Shown here: one piece after another, positions 10,631 through 21,920 of the stretch
Layout: every line of letters starts with the position of its first letter
How positions within the stretch are numbered: position 1 is the first letter of the stretch
Origin: Eustoma russellianum
Lineage: Eukaryota; Streptophyta; Magnoliopsida; Gentianales; Gentianaceae
Direction: 5' to 3'
Length of the DNA: 64,000 bases
NCBI GenBank assembly: GCA_036186865.1
Contig: AP025055.1
Span: 3,658,943-3,722,942, forward strand
Notes under the pieces: generated by a model
Told to the model about the DNA's origin: nothing
The model's input: the letters and a program-made list of their open reading frames with translations, nothing else
Database searches by the model: none
Translations under genes and position numbers: made by a program

Positions 10631-11910
10631 TGTTAGAATATGTTGAGTTTTGATGATTTGCACAATGGTGTACTTCGAACAAGTAGATTAGGCGCTTCAT
10701 GTGCCCTGAGGAAAAATGCGAACACTTCGAACGCCTGATTAGGCGCTTTAAGTTGTCCGCCAAGTCAAAAGTACTTTTCCCCTGAATGGGCACGTACTCT
10801 TAAGTACTTTCTCTGAGAAAATATCAGAGTTAGTTCGAACAATCATGAAGGGCTACATTAGGCGCTTCATATGACTTCGAATGCCTTAAGCCGCCCACAT
10901 TAGGCGCTTGATGTGACTTCGAACGACAGTTCATTTTCACATTAAGCGCTCTATGTCACTTCGAACGCCTGTGCTTTAAGCACATTAGGTGCTTCATGTG
11001 ACCAGCGTTACAAAGATCTTATTCTTCACTTTTTAACATCAGTTGACTCTTTGTACCCTCCTCTTTTAGTGTCTTTTTCACAGGTCCTTCTCTGCTGAAG
11101 ATTTCAGGTTTCCTTTCTTGACATTCTTTTTGAAATCTCTTCAAGAATGTTGCTACATGCCAAATGGAGATCTCCAATGATGAGGACTCACCAACACAAG
11201 ATGCCAAAACCCATTATTGTTTGTGCAGAGGGTTTCAAACGGGAAGAAACTTGAAGAGTGATAAAAGAAGAGTTTCTTCTCATCTTTTCCAACTTTCTAC
11301 ATCTTATGCTCTCAAATTTTCTCTCAAACTCAAGCTCTGAAGATACTTGTAAACATTGTACTTTTACTTTATTGTTGAGAGTGACTATTGTAAGAAGAAG
11401 AAGAGTCTTCTTCTTGGTGAGATTTTGTTGTGAGAGATTGTGTAGATTGTTGGTCAAAGAGCAAGGGTGCTTCTTGTTTTAAGATTTCTAGACTTTGAAG
11501 GGTTAGTTGATAGTGTGTGATGCACTATTCTCCCTACAATATTTCTTTGAGGGCAAAGAAGATCTTTGGAGGCTAGACTTCAAAGGGTTAGATCTCTCGG
11601 TTGTGGTCTAGGCTTGTAGCCAGGTTTTTCTGTTGTTGTATTTTTTTCTTTGATTGTTGTTTCACCATAGAAATAACAATCTCCGTTTCAAAATCCTTCT
11701 TGTGAAAAATCAAGAAGGTAGAGGAGTAGAGTCATTTGACTTGAACCTCTATACATACTTGTGTTCTTTACTTTCTTGCAAGCTTTTATTCTTTCTAAAG
11801 AACACACCCAAGTATTGGTTGCACCTCAAAACGAAAAATATCCATAAAATATCCATATTTGGTGAACACACTATTCAACCCCCTTCTAGTGTGTTCTAAG
11901 GGACCTAACA
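10631..11910 (+). repeat. Element A 5' LTR (1280 bp)
   Basis: It runs from TGTTAGAATATG to GGGACCTAACA. The first 380 bases hold about six GCGCTT-centred palindromic units of the kind described for element B, fewer than in B, which explains part of the length difference (1280 against 1484 bp). The second half, including CTTCTAGTGTGTTCTAAGGG near the end, is shared with the B LTR. Confidence 0.93.
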
Positions 11911-11912
11911 AT

Positions 11913-11924
11913 TGGTATCAGAGC
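11913..11924 (+). promoter_or_regulatory. Primer-binding site (initiator tRNA-Met) of element A
   Basis: TGGTATCAGAGC begins two bases after the LTR end. It is the usual plant Copia site complementary to the 3' end of initiator methionine tRNA and would prime minus-strand DNA synthesis. Confidence 0.92.
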
Positions 11925-11971
11925 CACATCTTGTTTATTTGAGTTCAAATACAAGATTTGATCATTAGAGT

Positions 11972-13936
11972 ATGGATCCCTTTGTTTTTGATGATGTGAG
12001 TTCCCCTAGTGGTGATGCCTCAAGAAGAAGGAGGCAAGAAACACTATTTCCTTCTATTTCCAATGTTCAGGTCAAAGTCCCTATGTTTGATCCTCTAAAC
12101 TACCCACTATGGAAGTCCAACATGGAAACATATCTACATTCTTGTGGGCACAGAATCTGGATAGAAGTTTCAAGAGGATCCATGATTCCTATTGATATTG
12201 ATGATCCTACTCCTGAAGAGGAGTTCCAGTTGGCCATAAATAGCAAGGCTCTTGCTATTTTAAACAGCTCTCTTTCTTCAAATGAGAGAGCTCAGATTCA
12301 AGGAGTCCAATCCGCTCATGAGGCTTGGACAAAGCTTGAGATAATCCACGAAGGAACATCTCAAGTAAGAAAGGCCAAGAGGAGACAGTTAATCAAACAG
12401 TTCTACAACTTCACTGTCCCCAAAGGTGAAAAGATCGAAGAGTCTATTCAAAGATTCACCGAGCTTGTCAACCTTCTCATAGCGGTTGGCAAGAAGATAG
12501 AACAAGAGGATCTCAACCACTGCTTCCTAAACAGTTTAGGAAGAGAATGGAACGCAAAGGTGACAACGATTGAGGAGTCCAAGGATTTGGAGACCATCAC
12601 CTGGATGAGTTATATGGGAATCTCATTACTTATGAGATTCATCTAGATGCACAAGAAAAGAACGACCCTATTCGCCACTCCACTAAGGCACTTGCATGCG
12701 AGTCGGAGGACTCGGACGATTGAAGTCGGACTTCTTGTCAAAAGATTCCGACGTTTTGCTAGAAAGAATGGTGATGAAGCTAAAAGATTCATCAAGGAAA
12801 AATTCTCCAAGGACAAGGTGAAGGACCAAGAGAATAAATGTTATAAGTGTGGAAAGCTTGGTCACTTCATGAAGGATTGTCGGGTGAAGGAGCCGCAACT
12901 CAAAGACAAGAAGGTCATCTACCAAAGGAAGAAGGCCTTGCAAGCGGAAGTAGCCCATTGGGAGAGCATTCTTTCCGGGTCCGAGAGTGACAATGGCGAC
13001 CATGATGATCTTGCACTCACGGGTGTGGTTCAAGATGATCTAGACAAGGAGTTCTTTGCGCTTATGGCCATTGATGATGACATGGAGGTATGCAATATTT
13101 CATCTCACTATAGATTAATTGATGAAAGAGATGATTTAGTGCAAGAAAATGACCTCTTAGACTTGAAATATAAACGTGTCAAGAAAGAGTTTAGAGCATG
13201 CTTAAATGAATATAATGACACGTTAGAAGATCACATTGCATTGCAACTTGAGCATGATATATTTTTGACCATGCATGTGATTGCACTTGAAGAGAAACAT
13301 GATTTGATGAAATCATGTGCTCAAGCCCTTGATGAGAAGAAAAATGATTCAAGGATAAGTGCTACAAAGATGGAGATTAAGGATGCATCTAGACCAAGCA
13401 TGAAAGCTAAAATCAAACCTAGTGCCATGTATGCATCTAAGAAGGGAAATAAAAAGGAACAAGCACACGTTGCTAAGGAGTCCAAAACCTCCTTGAAGAA
13501 GCAAAGGCACATGCCTAAGCAAAAGGCTAATGCACCAAAGGCATCACAATCTTTGGTTCATGTTGTGAGACAAAAACCTTTTTCGATTCCTAAGAAGGTT
13601 GTTCCTAAAAAGGAAACATGACATGTGCCTACGCACAAGCATTCGCACAAGCATACACAAACTCACAAGCATTCTCCTGCATGTTTTTATTGCAATAGGA
13701 AAGGTCATGTAGAAAGAGTATGTAGGGCTAAAAATAATAAGAATCTTGTGTGGGTGCCGAAAGGCGAGATGAAGGTAACTAACCTTCAAGGACCCAAAAC
13801 AAAAAGGGTACCAACTTCATATGGTTCTTTTGTAGGCCCTAGCACTCAATGGAGAAAGCGAAGACAAGAAGGTCAAATGGGTCATGGACAGTGGGTGTTC
13901 CAACCATATGAAGGGAGACAAACGTCTCTTCCATAG
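11972..13936 (+). pseudogene. Element A gag
   Basis: Gag forms the particle and binds RNA. The ATG at 11972 opens a frame with a Copia capsid region (UBN2-like, including FDPLNYPLWKSNMETYL) and a zinc knuckle CYKCGKLGHFMKDC (about 12838-12880; CX2CX4HX4C). A long Lys/Asp-rich helical region follows, then a second knuckle CFYCNRKGHVERVC near 13680. A frameshift near 12600 makes the original frame meet TAG at 12644-12646; a second shift near 12720 restores it. A further TGA lies at 13619-13621. The frame ends at 13936 after overlapping pol in the +1 frame. Element A still has the capsid region that element B lacks. Confidence 0.85.
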
Positions 13937-16900
13937 ACTCACTATGCAAGACGGAGGAGTTGTCCACTTTGGCGGTAGCAAAGGCCTAATCAAAGGACAT
14001 GGTATTGTGGGTAACGATTCATTCTCTCTTAGTGATGTATTATATGTTGTAGGTCTTAAGTTTGACTTGATAAGTGCCAGTCAACTATGTGATGCTAATT
14101 ATGAGGTAACGTTTTTTAAAAAAAAGTGTGTTGTGAAAAAGGGCGATAAAATCTTATTTGAGGCTTTGCGTTTCAAAAATATTTATAAACTTAGCAACAA
14201 CGATTTGGTTTCTCAAATGTATCTTGCCTAGTTGCTAAGAATGATTTTACGCAACTATGGCATAGACGTCTCGGACATGTATGTTTCAAAACATTTAAAT
14301 TTATTTGCGAAAATGGTAAAGTCCGAGGCCTTCCAAAAATGAATTTCGAAAACCATGACGTATGTGACACTTGTCAAAAAGCGAAGCTTGTGAAAACAAG
14401 CTTCAAACCCAAGACAAATATTTCCACCTCCAAGCCCCTACAATTGCTTCATATTGATTTGTATGGGGATGTTGGAACAAAAAGTTTGGGTGGTAAACAT
14501 TATACCTTCGTGGTAGTAGATGACTATAGTCGTTATACGTTGGTGATGTTTCTAGCTAAGAAGAGTGATACATGTAGTGAGTTTATGAGTCTAAGTAAAC
14601 GATTGGAAAATCATGTGGGTGACACCATTAAGACCATCCGTAGTGATCGTGATGGTGAGTTTGATGGTGATTTTGAAAGGTTTTGTGTATCCAAAGGATA
14701 CTCTCATGACCTTTCGGCACCTATAACTCCTCAACAAAATGGTGTGGCCGAACGAAAGAATAGAACTCTACAATAAATGTGTAGAGCAATGTTGAATGAG
14801 TTCGGTTTGCCCAAATATTTTTGGGCCGAAGCGGTAAATGCCGCTTGCCATGTGATCAATCGTGTATATTTAGACCATACCTAATGTGACACCCTATGAG
14901 CTTTGGAATGGAAAAGTTCCCAACATTGGGTATTTCAAAGTCTTTGGTTGCAAGTGTTTCATACTTAATACCAAGGATACTTTGTACAAACTTGACCTCA
15001 AAGCGGATGAAGGTATCTTTTTAGGTTATGCCTCAAATAGTAAGGCATTTCGTGTTTTCAACAAAAGGAGTCAAAAGATGGAAGAATCAATCCATGTTAA
15101 GTTTAATGAGTCACTTAGTGATGAACCTAAACTTAATGAGGATTGTGAAGAAGATGAAGATGTGACTCCTCAAGAAGAAATTCTTGAGGATATTCCTATG
15201 GTTGTTCCTCAACAAGAGATTGTTGATGATTCTCCTAATGGAAACATCTTCATTGACTTGAGAGTTGAACCTATTGAAGGTACTCCTCCACCTTGTGTGC
15301 ATGAACTTAGTGAGTCAAATAGAAATATTTCTCATACTCATGTTGATACACAAAATATAGATAATGCATCACACATTCCGGAACATGGAAGTCATGTGAA
15401 TGATGAAGATTCATCTCTTCCGGAACATGATCATGAGGAAGTTAGAGGAGATGTCTCCAATCTTCCTAGATCATTTAAGCACAAAAGTTCTCACCCTCAA
15501 GAGTTGGTCATAGGTGATCTAAATAGGGGTATCACCACACGAAGGCAATATAGAGAGAATGCATTTGCCTCTCTTATAGAGCTCAAGAATATCAAAGATG
15601 CACTTCTTGATGAAAATTGGATCTTGGCTATGCAAGAAGAGTTAAACCAATTTGAAAGAAGTGATGTTTGGGAGTTAGTTCCCAAACCACACGATCATCC
15701 TATTATTGGTACGAAATGGGTTTTTCGTAACAAGATGGATGATCAAGGTAATGTCACTAGAAACAAAGCTAGGTTAGTTGCTCAAGGATACCGTCAGGCA
15801 GAAGGTATTGATTTTGATGAGATATTTGCACCCGTAGCACAGCTTGAAGCTATTAGGATGTTGTTAGCATATGCTTGTTATAGGGATTTTAAACTTCACC
15901 AAATGGATGTTAAATCCGCCTTCTTGAATGGTGTTATTCAAGAGGAAGTGTATGTTGCACAACCTCCCGGGTTTGAATTTTATGATTCACCACATCATGT
16001 CTTCAAACTTAAAAAGGCTCTTTATGGTCCTCAAACAAGCTCCAAGAGCTTGGTACGAGAGGTTAAGTATTTTTCTTCTTAATAATGGTTTTTCAAGAGA
16101 TAAAGTTGACACTACTTTGTTCATAAAAGAACAAGGTAGGAATCGATTAATTGTTCAAGTGTATGTTGATGATATTATTTTGGTGCTACTAACAATTGTC
16201 TTTGTGAGCAATTTTCTAGTCTTATGCAAGGTGAGTTCGAGATGAGCATGATGGGAGAACTTAACTATTTCCTTGGATTACAAATCAAGCAAACTGAAGA
16301 AGGCGTGTACATTTCCCAAACCAAATACACAAGGGATTTGCTCAAAAAGTACAATTTTGGCGAAGGAAGAGAGGTAAACACTCCTATGAGCACAAGTGTC
16401 AAGCTTGACAAGGATGAAAAAGGAAAGCATGTCGAGGTAACCTTGTATCGTGGCATTATAGGTAGTCTACTTTATTTGACGGCTAGTAGACCCGATATTT
16501 TACATGCAGTATGTTTATGTGCTAGATTTCAAAGTAATCCTAGGGAGATGCATTTTATTGCGGTGAAACGCATCCTTAGATACCTTAGAAGTACTTTGAA
16601 ATTTGGCTTGTTTTATCCTAAGAATGCATGTTTTGATTTAAGAGGATATTGTGACTCCGATTATGCAGGGAGTCTAGTTGATAGGAAGAGCACCTCCGGA
16701 ACTTGTCAGCTTCTTGGAGATTGTCTCGTTTCTTGGTTTTCCAAGAAACAACACAGTGTGTCTCTTTCTACGGCGGAATCCGAATATGTGTCGGCCGCCT
16801 TTTGTTGTGCACAGTTTTATGGATGACTAACACGTTAAATGATTATAACATTCACTTCTCAAAGGTGCCAATTTTGTGTGATAACACGTCCGCTATTAAT

Positions 16901-17104
16901 ATTGCACAAAATCTCGTCCAACATAGTCGGACTAAGCACATTGAAGTGAGGTATCATTTCATCAGTGATTGTGTACAAAAGAACTTGGTAAGTGTGGAAT
17001 TCGTTCCTGTGCGAGACCAATTAGCGGACATTTTCACGAAACCCTTACCTAGTGATGTTTTTGTATCTATAAGAAGTAGGTTGGGGTTGCTCAACATGGG
17101 TTGA
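13837..17104 (+). pseudogene. Element A pol (protease, integrase, RT, RNase H)
   Basis: It follows gag in the +1 frame. Protease motif DSGCSNHM is at about 13887, then the HHCC integrase zinc region (about 14260-14370) and the integrase core (about 14455-14770). Reverse transcriptase follows (about 15650-16190, with YVDDI), then RNase H with STAESEYVSAA near 16770 and the ADIFTKPLPSDVF tail. By comparison with the intact pol of element B I see single-base indels near 14213, two in 14865-14885, and others near 16025, 16178 and 16818. There is also a nonsense TAA at 14774-14776. No functional polyprotein can be made. Confidence 0.9.
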
Positions 17105-17149
17105 TAAAACCCATCTTGAGTTTTGAGCACGAAAATTTTAAAATTTTCA

Positions 17150-17440
17150 AGATCGGTGCACATAAAGCGCTTCATCACACTTGCTTCAGGCGTTCGATGT
17201 CACATCAGGCGCCTGATGTTAAGGATGTCACTCATTCGAAGTGACATCAGCGCTTTATGTTCCTTTACAAATGCCTTCGATGTAGGATTAAGCGCTTTAT
17301 CCTAACGAATTCACTCGTTCAAAGCGCCCTTAAGCGCTCAATCTGCATCTCCACAACTGTTCAATGTGACTTTAAGCGCTTCATCCTCTTTTGTGAAGTC
17401 GTTCTAAGTCACTTTAGGCGTTTCAACCCTAATTATTCAC
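17150..17440 (+). promoter_or_regulatory. Element A pol-to-downstream-gene spacer with palindromic repeats
   Basis: Repeated GCGCTT and TTCGA motifs like those of the LTR U3 occur here, including the perfect 18-bp palindrome ACATCAGGCGCCTGATGT at 17202-17219. A CT-rich leader (about 17440-17760) follows, then the ATG of the envelope-position gene at 17762. A promoter role is inference. Confidence 0.5.
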
Positions 17441-17761
17441 TGTCTTTTCCGCCGCCTCTTCAGTTTTCCGCACCATTCAAGGACCATCAATTTCCTGCCG
17501 CCTCTTTCTTCCCTCCCTCTTTCCCACGTCTGACCTTCCCTCTTCCCCATTCAATTTTTCTTTTCATCTTCTTCCTCAAACTTCTCTCCCACTCCTCCAC
17601 TCTCCCATTAATCTTCCTCCCACCATTACTTCACCATCTCTTCATCTTCCTTCTTCACCATTAAAAATCCAACCTTTCCTTCATTTTTTTCCATCTTCAA
17701 AACATCACTGCAGATCCTCCACAAAAATCCCTCCTTTTCAACACTTTTCTCTTTTTCTCAA

Positions 17762-19146
17762 ATGGCTTCTGCTGGTCCTTCCAAACGCCCCCCACTCTCA
17801 AAAGCGAAAACAAACGGCTGGACATGCGATAACTGAGCCATCTGAAATAAAGTCCATTCGTGAAGGGCTCACCAAAGAAAATTTTCCTTGGTTAAAGAAG
17901 TTTGAACCCGAAATAAAGAAACCACCACGCCACATTGACAAAGGTGTCTATGTTTCTTTCTATTCTAACATGCTATTCGAAGAATGGGTAGCCAACAATC
18001 GTCTCATCATCCCTCTGAAACTGCTCAATCTCAGCAATCTCCCTGAGACGAGCAGTGCTTTTGAAATCGTTCCCCTGTTAGAACATCAAGGCTGGATCTC
18101 TCTTTGGTCCAAACTTGACATGCAGAAATTCTCCCGCGAGCACACCCGGCTGTTCTATTCAAACTTGTGGGTCACTCCACAATCTGAGTCTCACCCCTTT
18201 TTCCCTTAACACTGTCATTGACGGTACTCCTCTCTGCTTTACTGTCCCTGAAATCTGTGAAGTCTTGAGAATCCGGAATAAGGGATTGAGTGATTTCTCC
18301 GTATTTGACTGGAGTAGCAAATACGGCGTCCGTGAGCAGGACGTAAAATGCGATCTGGGATATTTTCCCTCCAAAAAGACTCAGAACATGCCATTGGTGG
18401 ATCGCATTTTGCTAGCAGTGGTCACCTACTGCATCAATGGTAAGGCTACTAGAAATCCCAGCAACATGGATTTCTATGTATCTTACCGTCTCAAACATCT
18501 GACCCAGTTGAATCTCGTCTGGAATTTCATAGAAGTCATGTTTGCAGCTCTCCGAAAAGGGTCCAAAGCTTTACCTTTTGCCAATATTATCACAATATTG
18601 TTAAGGTCAAAAGGTATTGACATTACTGATGATGATTTGACCCCAGTTGCTAAATCTGACGTCTATGATCACTACAATATCGCCCAAGCCATTGACTCGC
18701 AAAAACGGAAGGCCACTACCATTCCTGATGATGAAGAGGTCGAGGAGGGACCTTAAGAAGCTGCTGGTGGTAGCAATTCATCTGAGTTGCTATCTCGCAT
18801 TGCTGCGCTTGAACAGACTGTTCAACAGTTGCATCTTCGTGATGCTGAGCATGAAGCTCGGCATGCACGAAATGAAGCTCGACATGTGCGCAATGAACTG
18901 CGCATGACTGCATTTAGACATGCATACATGCAAGTTTGTCCATGGGCTCTTCCCCCTAATTTTGATGATTTAGGGGGAGAAAGTGGTGGTGCTGATGGTG
19001 GTGGTGCTGGTGGTAGTGCTGACGGTGGCGGTGATGCTGGTGGCTCTGGAGATGTTGGAGGATCCATGGGTGGATTCACGGATTTTGCTGCTAGCGTAGG
19101 TTTTGGCTTTAGTGGTTTTACACCACCAAGTGGTGGTGCCATGTAA
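17762..19146 (+). pseudogene. Element A envelope-position (SIRE env-like) gene
   Basis: This is homologous along its length to the gene of element B at 28628-30001. The ATG at 17762 starts the same MASAGPSKR-type N-terminus, but frameshifts near 17795 and 18195 break the frame. A TAA at 18754-18756 replaces a Gln codon. The conserved middle (about 18230-18700), a short coiled coil (18790-18900) and a Gly-rich tail are readable. No obvious signal peptide or strong membrane segment is seen. I only describe it as a broken retrotransposon gene; function is unknown. Confidence 0.75.
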
Positions 19147-19198
19147 TTTTTTTTTCTTTTGTTGGCATGTGAAAATTTCCAGTTGTTTATTATTGCAA

Positions 19199-19208
19199 NN
19201 NNNNNNNN
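19199..19208. other. Assembly gap (10 N)
   Basis: Ten N bases stand where element A should have the rest of its 3' untranslated region, the polypurine tract and the first few bases of the 3' LTR. In element B the distance from stop codon to LTR is 212 bp; here only about 52 bp plus the gap remain. The true missing length is therefore probably larger than ten. Confidence 0.95.
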
Positions 19209-20500
19209 AAGAATATGTTGAGTTTTGATGATTTGCACAATGGTGTACTTCGAACAAATAGATTAGACGCTTCATGTGCCCTGAGGAAAAATGCGAACAC
19301 TTCGAACGCATAATTAGGCGCTTTAAGTTGTCCACCAAGTCAAAAGTACTTTTTCCCTGAATGGGCACGTACTCTTAAGTACTTTCTCTGAGAAAATGTT
19401 AGAGTTAGTTCGAACAAGCATGAAGGACTTCATTAGGCGCTTCATGTGACTTCGAACGCCTTAAGGCGCCCACATTAAGCGCTTGATGTGACTTCGAACG
19501 ACAGTTCATTTTCACATTAAGCGCTCTATGTCACTTCGAACGCCTGTGCTTTAAGCACATTAGGCGCTTCATGTGACCAACGTTACAAAGGTCTTATTCT
19601 TCACTTTTTAACATCAATTGACTCTTTGTACCCTCATCTTTTAGTGTCTTTTTCACAGGCCCTTCTCTGCTGAAGATTTCAGGTTTCCTTTCTTGGCATT
19701 CTTTTTGAAATCTCTTCAAGAATGTTGCTACATGCCAAAGGAAGATCTCCAATGATGAGGACTCACCAACACAAGATGCCAAAACCCATTATTGTTTGTG
19801 CAGAGGGTTTCAAACGGGAAGAAACTTGAAGAGTGATAAACGAAGGGTTTCTTCTCATCTTTTCCAACTTTCTACATCTTATGCTCTCAAATTTTCTCTC
19901 AAGCTCAAGCTCTCAAGATACTTGTAAACATTGTACTTTTACTTTATTGTTGAGAGTGACTATTGTAAGAAGAAGAAGAGTCTTCTTCTTGGTGAGATTT
20001 TGTTGTGAGAGATTGTGTAGATTGTTGGTCAAGGAGCAAGGGTGCTTCTTGTTTTGAGATTTCTAGACTTTGAAGGGTTAGTTGATAGTATGTGGTGCAC
20101 TATTCTCCCTACAAGATTTCTTTGAGGGCAAAGAAGATCTTTGGAGGCTAGACTTCAAAGGGTTAGATCTCTCGGTTGTGGTCTAGGCTTGTTGCCTAGT
20201 TTTTCCGTTGTTGTATTTTGTTCTTTGATTGTTGTTTCCCCATAGAAATAACAATCCTCTTTTCAAAATCCTTCTTGTGAAAAATCAAGAAGGTAGAGGA
20301 ATAGTGTCATTTGACTTGAACCTCTATACATACTTGTGTTCTTTACTTTCTTGCAAGCTTTTATTCTTTCTAAAGAACACACCCAAGTATTGGTTGCACC
20401 TCAAAACGAAAAATATCCATAAAATATCCATACTTGGTGAACACACTATTCAACCCCCTCCCCCCCCCCCCCCTTCTAGTGTGTTCTAAGGGACCTAACA
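19209..20500 (+). repeat. Element A 3' LTR
   Basis: It begins just inside the LTR (first bases lost in the gap) and ends GGGACCTAACA at 20500. It matches the 5' LTR with tens of substitutions, and a C-run (about 20455-20473) has expanded relative to the 5' copy. The target duplication TTTAT follows. Confidence 0.92.
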
Positions 20501-20524
20501 TTTATGTTATTTAGTCTAACAGTT

Positions 20525-20635
20525 AATAGAGTGTGCACCTTCGATCAACTGATAAGGTCGTTGCTTTGTGATCTTAAGGTTACAGGTTCAAGACATAGAA
20601 ACAGTCTCTTCCGCAAACGGTAGGATAAGCCTTTA
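20525..20635 (+). mobile_element. Au-type SINE head fragment
   Basis: CTGATAAGGTCGTTGCTTTG and the following GTTACAGGTTCAAG (box B-like) then GAAACAGTCTCTTCC match the 5' part of an Au SINE. The 3' body is missing or too decayed to recognise. Confidence 0.6.
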
Positions 20636-20639
20636 TGAG

Positions 20640-21920
20640 TTTACGTTTAATGCTTTTATCAAATGCCGTGTCTCTTATGAGTTATACATAACAAAAGGTT
20701 AAACAGGGAGGGCCTTTATGAGTTTACCATTTATGTCTAAAGCTATAATTGCATCTTTTGTCCATCAACAGCCATTGCTGGATCTCCTTACTCATATTGA
20801 TATGAAACTTTCAGCTCCAAAAATAGAATTGGTTCTTCTTGTTTCTATAGGTGATTCAAGATTTATTTTTTTTTTCCTTGTTTGCCATTTTTGATGTGAA
20901 TTTTAAATGCACCGAATTTCTGCTATTTTTGATGTGAATTCTAAATGTACCAGATTTCTGGTCCATGGCTCCATGCTGCTTGCTTCATGTAGTTACCTCA
21001 GCTGAGTTTGACGACAATGTGGTGGCGTGCTTTGGTTTCTTCTTTCTCGCTACTGCTTTATGATAAACAATCCATATATAGAACATACATGTGAATTTTG
21101 CAGTTAGAAACTTAAGGAGGAAACCTCTTATTAATTGCAACTTCAAATATATACTCTTGTTTTGTCATAACGTACATGTGTGAATGAAGAAAGGAAGCAC
21201 TTATGATCATATAGACGTTACAAATAACTATAATTTTAAAACATCACAAAGACTTATGTACATTTACATACGACACTAATGACTCAAGGAAAGCTAATCA
21301 TTTTTAATATAAACAAAAAAAAACACAGAGAGCTGGTTTGTATCTTAACCATGATCCTTTCCGTTTAAAATAAAATTAAAGTGGAGATGTCTTGCATCGG
21401 AAACCACGCACACTGAATTAAAAAGACATCACACTATATACAAGTGATAATTCTCGACACGATATTTAAACATGATACGAGTCTGCATACAATTTAAGCA
21501 TGATACGAGTCTGCATACGTTTTTTACATGTTTAGGTATAACTTTATGAGTTTACGCTAGAATCAATCGAACCCACCAGGATGACAAAATTAACATGTCA
21601 ACTCAGCAAACTCAACTCATCAAACTCAAAAATAACCTGCTAACCTGTCAATATGACACGTCAACATGTCAAACATACTCCACTAAGTCCGAAAGTGAAC
21701 TACTAACCCGACATGATAAACCCAACAACCTAAAAAAATCAAACGGGTTAATATGAACATCACCGTTCAACATAACATGTTTACGTTCATGTTTGTTTTC
21801 TTAGAAACTCGTTAACTCATAGACTCGAATGTGGAGAGTTCATACGGCATGGGGCTTATTATGATATCTTATTTGTTTTTGACATGGGGCTTTCCAGATT
21901 TTTTTTTTCTGTGTTGAGGA
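20640..21920. other. Intergenic DNA between elements A and B
   Basis: No gene is recognised. Short local repeats occur, for example GATACGAGTCTGCATAC twice near 21476-21520 and a stretch rich in CATGTCAACTC-like phrases (21590-21720). GAGGA at 21916-21920 is the left target duplication of element B. Confidence 0.5.

Larger units (their letters stand above)
10631..20500 (+). mobile_element. Element A: Sirevirus-like Copia LTR retrotransposon (degenerate)
   Basis: Order: 5' LTR (10631-11910), primer-binding site, gag, pol (protease, integrase, reverse transcriptase, RNase H), a spacer, an envelope-position gene, an assembly gap, and the 3' LTR (19209-20500). The 5-bp sequence TTTAT precedes the 5' LTR (10626-10630) and follows the 3' LTR (20501-20505), a perfect target duplication, so both outer ends belong to one insertion. 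I estimate 40-45 LTR mismatches, roughly 3%, so the insertion is clearly older than element B. Gag, pol and the downstream gene carry many frameshifts and stops. Copia domain order (integrase before reverse transcriptase) plus an extra gene after pol points to the Sirevirus (SIRE/Maximus) lineage. Confidence 0.93.

Noticed and set aside
15497..15685. Antisense open frames inside pol of A and B (also 26385-26573 and 27153-27344)
   Set aside because: They mirror conserved pol codons and have no independent support.
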